DNA from: Dehalococcoidia bacterium
Lineage (GTDB): Bacteria > Chloroflexota > Dehalococcoidia > Dehalococcoidales > Fen-1064
Assembly (NCBI GenBank): GCA_030691775.1
Contig: JAUYDN010000180.1
Coordinates: forward strand, 1 to 6,594
Direction: 5' to 3'
DNA length: 6,594 nucleotides
The translations under genes were made by a program, and so were the position numbers. Below the pieces are notes generated by a model, which saw nothing but the letters and a program-made list of their open reading frames with translations, did not search any database and had not been told where the DNA came from. Shown here one piece after another: positions 5,366 to 6,594 of the stretch (the stretch's first letter is position 1; every line of letters starts with the position of its first letter).

Positions 5366-6559
5366 CTATATCAAGCCTTCTTTTTTCAGTTCTTCTATTC
5401 GCTCTACCGAATAACCCAGTATCTTCCCGTAGACCTCTTCGTTGTGCTCGCCCACCGCTGGAAAAGAGCGTACGATTTTGGTAGGGGTGGCGGACATTTT
5501 GAGTGGCGGACTGGTAACGGGCATTGTTCCGTGCACACCGGGCATCTGCACCTGTGTCAGCATCTCGCCGGCTTTCACCTGCGGGTCGCCGGCAACTTCG
5601 GTCTGCTCGTAACAGATGCCGGCGGGGATGGGTATTTTCTCCGCCTCGGCGATGATTTCCGCCGAAGTATTCGCGGCTACCCAGTCAGCGACGGCTTTAT
5701 CAACCACCTCCCGGTTCTGCCAGCGGGCGTAATCATCTTTGTAGCGCGGGTCGTTTGCCAGGTCGTCCCGGCCGATGTGCCTGGCGAACCGCCGCCAGAT
5801 GGAGTTCGTGATGAGCGCCAGCATGACCCAGCGGCCATCCTTCGCTTTATATAAATCGGAAGGTCCCACGAACTGACCACGATTGCCCATACGCTTGCGG
5901 CGCATCTTCCCAACTTCCCATTCCCCCAGGAATGGCGCCATATAGGTGATGCCGGTCTGGAGTAAAGCAGTATCGATTTGCTGACCCTCGCCGGTCTTCT
6001 GCCGGTGGTGCAAGGCGGCGACCACACCCAGTGCCGTAAATGTCGCCGTCAGGTAATCGATGTGCGGCGATTGCTCCTTGGTAGGGTGCTCGGGGAAACC
6101 GCTCACCGCCATTGCCCCGGACATCGCCTTGGCAATCTGGTCGAAGCCGATGCGGTGCTGGTATGGTCCGGTGTGACCGAATGCGGATGCCTGTGCGAAG
6201 ATGATATCCGGCTTGACCGCTTTGAAGATTTCGTAGGTGATGCCTAGCCCGCGCGCCGCCTCCGGGCTGAAGTTGTGGATGACCACGTCGGAAAGCTTTA
6301 CCAGCTCATACAGAATTTGCTTGCCTTTTTCACTGCGTTCGAAATTCAGGGTGACCCCTTTCTTATTACGGTTCTGGTTGGCGAAGCTATAGCTGGCGCC
6401 TGCAGGCGTTAGAAAACCCATAGTGCGGTCTTCCGTACCGCCCGGTTTTTCAATACGTATGACCTCCGCGCCGAGGTCGGCGAGCAACATACCGCAGAAG
6501 GGAATAGCGATAAAGCGACCCAGGTCGATTACCCTTACACCATCGAGCGCACCAGCCAT
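5366..6559 (-). CDS. CaiB/BaiF family (family III) CoA-transferase
   Basis: It moves CoA from one acyl-CoA to another carboxylic acid through an enzyme-bound aspartyl anhydride, in the cytoplasm. Known members act on formate/oxalate, carnitine, bile acids or benzylsuccinate. The 397 residues are the family's standard length. The N-terminus LDGVRVIDLGRFIAIPFCGM (5-24) and LADLGAEVIRIEKPGG (26-41) is diagnostic. NKKGVTLN (66-72 region), DVVIHNFSP (91-99) and ASAFGHTGPY (124-133) follow. Asp168 in SPHIDYLTATFTALG lies where the catalytic Asp (169 in formyl-CoA transferase) is expected. TGEGQQIDTALLQ (189-201) is the usual next block. GAAAGGAG stands 7 bases before the ATG, supporting this start. 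It is the first visible gene of a two-gene unit with the methyltransferase; its promoter lies outside or in the last 35 bases of the window. The specific substrate cannot be assigned. Confidence 0.92.
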   Translation of the reverse strand: MAGALDGVRVIDLGRFIAIPFCGMLLADLGAEVIRIEKPGGTEDRTMGFLTPAGASYSFANQNRNKKGVTLNFERSEKGKQILYELVKLSDVVIHNFSPEAARGLGITYEIFKAVKPDIIFAQASAFGHTGPYQHRIGFDQIAKAMSGAMAVSGFPEHPTKEQSPHIDYLTATFTALGVVAALHHRQKTGEGQQIDTALLQTGITYMAPFLGEWEVGKMRRKRMGNRGQFVGPSDLYKAKDGRWVMLALITNSIWRRFARHIGRDDLANDPRYKDDYARWQNREVVDKAVADWVAANTSAEIIAEAEKIPIPAGICYEQTEVAGDPQVKAGEMLTQVQMPGVHGTMPVTSPPLKMSATPTKIVRSFPAVGEHNEEVYGKILGYSVERIEELKKEGLI

Positions 6560-6594
6560 AAGACCACTCCTTTCTCATCCATACCCGGTACTAC

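Overview
The window looks like a stretch of bacterial chromosome, probably from an anaerobic, uncultured lineage. Four reverse-strand metabolic genes (a CaiB/BaiF CoA-transferase, a SAM methyltransferase and both electron-transfer-flavoprotein subunits) are moderately GC-rich. Between and beside them lie short interspersed repeats with ends like TGTCATTCC and GCGAGGAG. This mix resembles Dehalococcoidia-type Chloroflexota or other anaerobic fatty-acid/aromatic degraders. That placement is inference; no marker gene fixes the taxon.

Layout. Positions 1-138 hold nothing I can assign. Positions 130-1048 are a nested graveyard of mobile DNA. A decayed transposase fragment (687-1048) is abutted by a 552-bp element with 33-bp terminal inverted repeats (139-690). 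That element is itself interrupted by a 236-bp non-coding element (280-515), which landed in a perfect hairpin and duplicated its 10-bp centre. The inner element carries a symmetrical pair of REP-like hairpins. Next comes a reverse-strand lipoprotein of the SagB/ThcOx nitroreductase family (1110-1808) with a good promoter at 1901-1929. A small forward-strand single-pass membrane protein (2127-2312) diverges from it. A rho-independent terminator (2342-2377) then closes the convergent etfB-etfA operon (4244-2404), which has its own promoter at 4300-4329 and an intercistronic stem-loop at 3421-3453. A repeat-bearing spacer (4330-4606) separates this operon from a tight two-gene unit, CoA-transferase then methyltransferase (6559-4607).

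How the genes fit together. ETF takes electrons from acyl-CoA dehydrogenases or related flavoenzymes, and a family III CoA-transferase activates organic acids to CoA thioesters. Their proximity fits acyl-CoA catabolism, but no dehydrogenase, ETF:quinone oxidoreductase or other partner is in the window. The methyltransferase substrate and the nitroreductase-like lipoprotein substrate are unknown. I see no complete new multi-gene system. The most unusual part is the nested repeat structure at the left end.
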